Below, in pieces: positions 63,458 through 64,000 of a stretch of 64,000 nucleotides of DNA; positions within the stretch are counted from its first letter, which is position 1; every line of letters begins with the position of its first letter. A program made the translations under genes and the position numbers. This DNA comes from Prochlorococcus sp. AG-412-P08 (GTDB taxonomy: Bacteria; Cyanobacteriota; Cyanobacteriia; PCC-6307; Cyanobiaceae), in the NCBI GenBank assembly GCA_003214695.1, contig QCLI01000007.1:1-64000 (forward strand), given 5' to 3'. The notes beneath the pieces were generated by a model. That model searched no databases. It worked only from the letters and a program-made list of their open reading frames with translations, and was not told the origin of the DNA.

Positions 63458-63565
63458 TTAGAAAATTCCTGGGATAATTTGCCCAGTCAATACATAGGGA
63501 CCTACAGCTGCAACAAAGCCTATCATTGCTGCCCAGCCATTAAATTTCTCTGCCTCAGGTGTCAT
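63458..63565 (-). CDS. hli: High-light-inducible protein (Hli), 35 residues
   Basis: MTPEAEKFNGWAAMIGF followed by GPYVLTGQIIPGIF. It has the same length and N-terminal 17 residues as the Hli at 2962-3069, but GPYVLTG replaces GAYVTTG. Single helix, thylakoid, photoprotective by family. No HLR1-like repeat is obvious upstream, unlike the other copy. Confidence 0.92.
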   Translation of the reverse strand: MTPEAEKFNGWAAMIGFVAAVGPYVLTGQIIPGIF

Positions 63566-63846
63566 GAGTATTTTTAGGATATGAAGGAAATATAAAATAT
63601 CCATCTAAGATTCGTGGCTTTTAATGGATAAAGACCATTCAGGAAAAGTTATTAGAGAGATTAGAAAGTCAAATCTATTAAAATCAATTATTCCCTTGAC
63701 AAATAAAATAGCTATCGAGAGGAGAGGGATTTAGAAACAACTTCTAGGCTAAAATTTGACTTTATCTAGGATTCCTAGGGAGCATTTTTACTCTGGTTTT
63801 TATAATAATAGAAAGATAAGATAAGAAGAGTTAGCTTAATTCTCAA
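63566..63846. other. Intergenic region between divergent genes
   Basis: 281 bases holding the promoter regions of the hli gene (minus) and the small membrane protein (plus). AAGACCATT and related TTTAATGGATAAAGACC sequence near 63617-63635 loosely recalls the pcb upstream motif. No ORF seen. Confidence 0.3.
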
Positions 63847-63984
63847 GTGAGTTATCCAGCAACTCAGATTTACCAAATAGGTATTTTTACATTATGTTTT
63901 TTAGCTGGTAGCATAGTCTATGCATACATTAGAAAAGTCGACTTTAGTAAGTTTTTCGAGTCTTTAACAAAGGATGAATTGTGA
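63847..63984 (+). CDS. Small membrane protein, 45 residues
   Basis: GTG start. SYPATQIYQIGIFTLCFLAG, then SIVYAYIRKVDFSKFFESLT ending KDEL. One membrane helix and a charged tail. The stop overlaps a possible GTG start (63981) of a following frame cut by the window end. Function unknown. Confidence 0.5.
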   Translation: MSYPATQIYQIGIFTLCFLAGSIVYAYIRKVDFSKFFESLTKDEL

Positions 63985-64000
63985 GATTATTTCGAAAAAA
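63981..64000 (+). CDS. Possible start of a further gene, truncated
   Basis: GTG at 63981 overlaps the previous stop (GTGA) and opens M-R-L-F-R-K before the window ends. Only six codons are visible. Confidence 0.2.

Noticed and set aside
1-64000. CRISPR array, prophage, insertion sequence or integrase
   Set aside because: No regularly spaced repeats, transposase or phage structural proteins were seen on reading both strands.

Overview
The window is a compact, AT-rich cyanobacterial chromosome segment that reads as a low-light-adapted Prochlorococcus. The evidence is two genes for Pcb chlorophyll a2/b2-binding antenna proteins, a 358-residue PsbD overlapping psbC, petM, ycf4, ycf39, three tiny high-light-inducible (Hli) proteins, a bimodular NTRC-type thioredoxin reductase, and many short hypothetical proteins. 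The strain is not identified. I saw no rRNA, tRNA, CRISPR array, integrase or insertion sequence.

Region 1 (1-3.3 kb) is photosynthetic. Two minus-strand pcb genes, the first cut by the window edge, flank a tandem pair of small plus-strand membrane-protein genes that are paralogues of each other. A 20-bp perfect inverted repeat terminates the second small gene and pcb from both sides. Two hli genes follow, preceded by a good HLR1 (RpaB-type) direct repeat.

Region 2 (3.3-37 kb) is loosely packed. Recognisable genes are purT, an MBL-fold protein, an ABC-F ATPase, an RRM protein, a 2OG-Fe(II) oxygenase, an Nramp-like transporter, an MIF homologue, two fatty acid desaturases of different subfamilies, a phosphoribosyltransferase, glutathione peroxidase, arfB, a thiamine-binding MTH1187 protein, a DUF938 methyltransferase, PrxQ, and a SemiSWEET at its end. 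Between them lie many 40-150 residue proteins of unknown function, long spacers and several decayed genes: a rhomboid relic, a membrane-protein relic with two stops and a frameshift, an interrupted ORF at 25.1 kb and the tail of a histone-H1-like paralogue. Two intact Lys/Ala-rich H1-like proteins (25.8 and 36.2 kb) share a nearly identical N-terminal domain. A cluster of small Cys-containing proteins lies at 34.7-36.1 kb.

Region 3 (37-62.7 kb) is dense core genome: ychF, an HlyD-type lipoprotein, polA, cysS, dxr, a [2Fe-2S] protein, a YheT hydrolase, the three-gene transhydrogenase operon pntA1-pntA2-pntB, NTRC, infA, ycf39, petM, an alpha/beta hydrolase overlapping ilvN, a cyclophilin, ycf4, psbD-psbC, maf, an Npun_F0494-like gene overlapping cobQ, and a ferredoxin. 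The last kilobase holds another hli gene and a small membrane protein.

The genes join photosystem assembly and antenna function (pcb, psbD/C, ycf4, ycf39, petM, hli) with redox protection (NTRC, PrxQ, glutathione peroxidase, pnt). The least explained content is the small-protein pair between the pcb genes, the H1-like family, a three-member 'EWI' small-protein family, and a 15-bp hairpin directly in front of the Nramp-like start codon.
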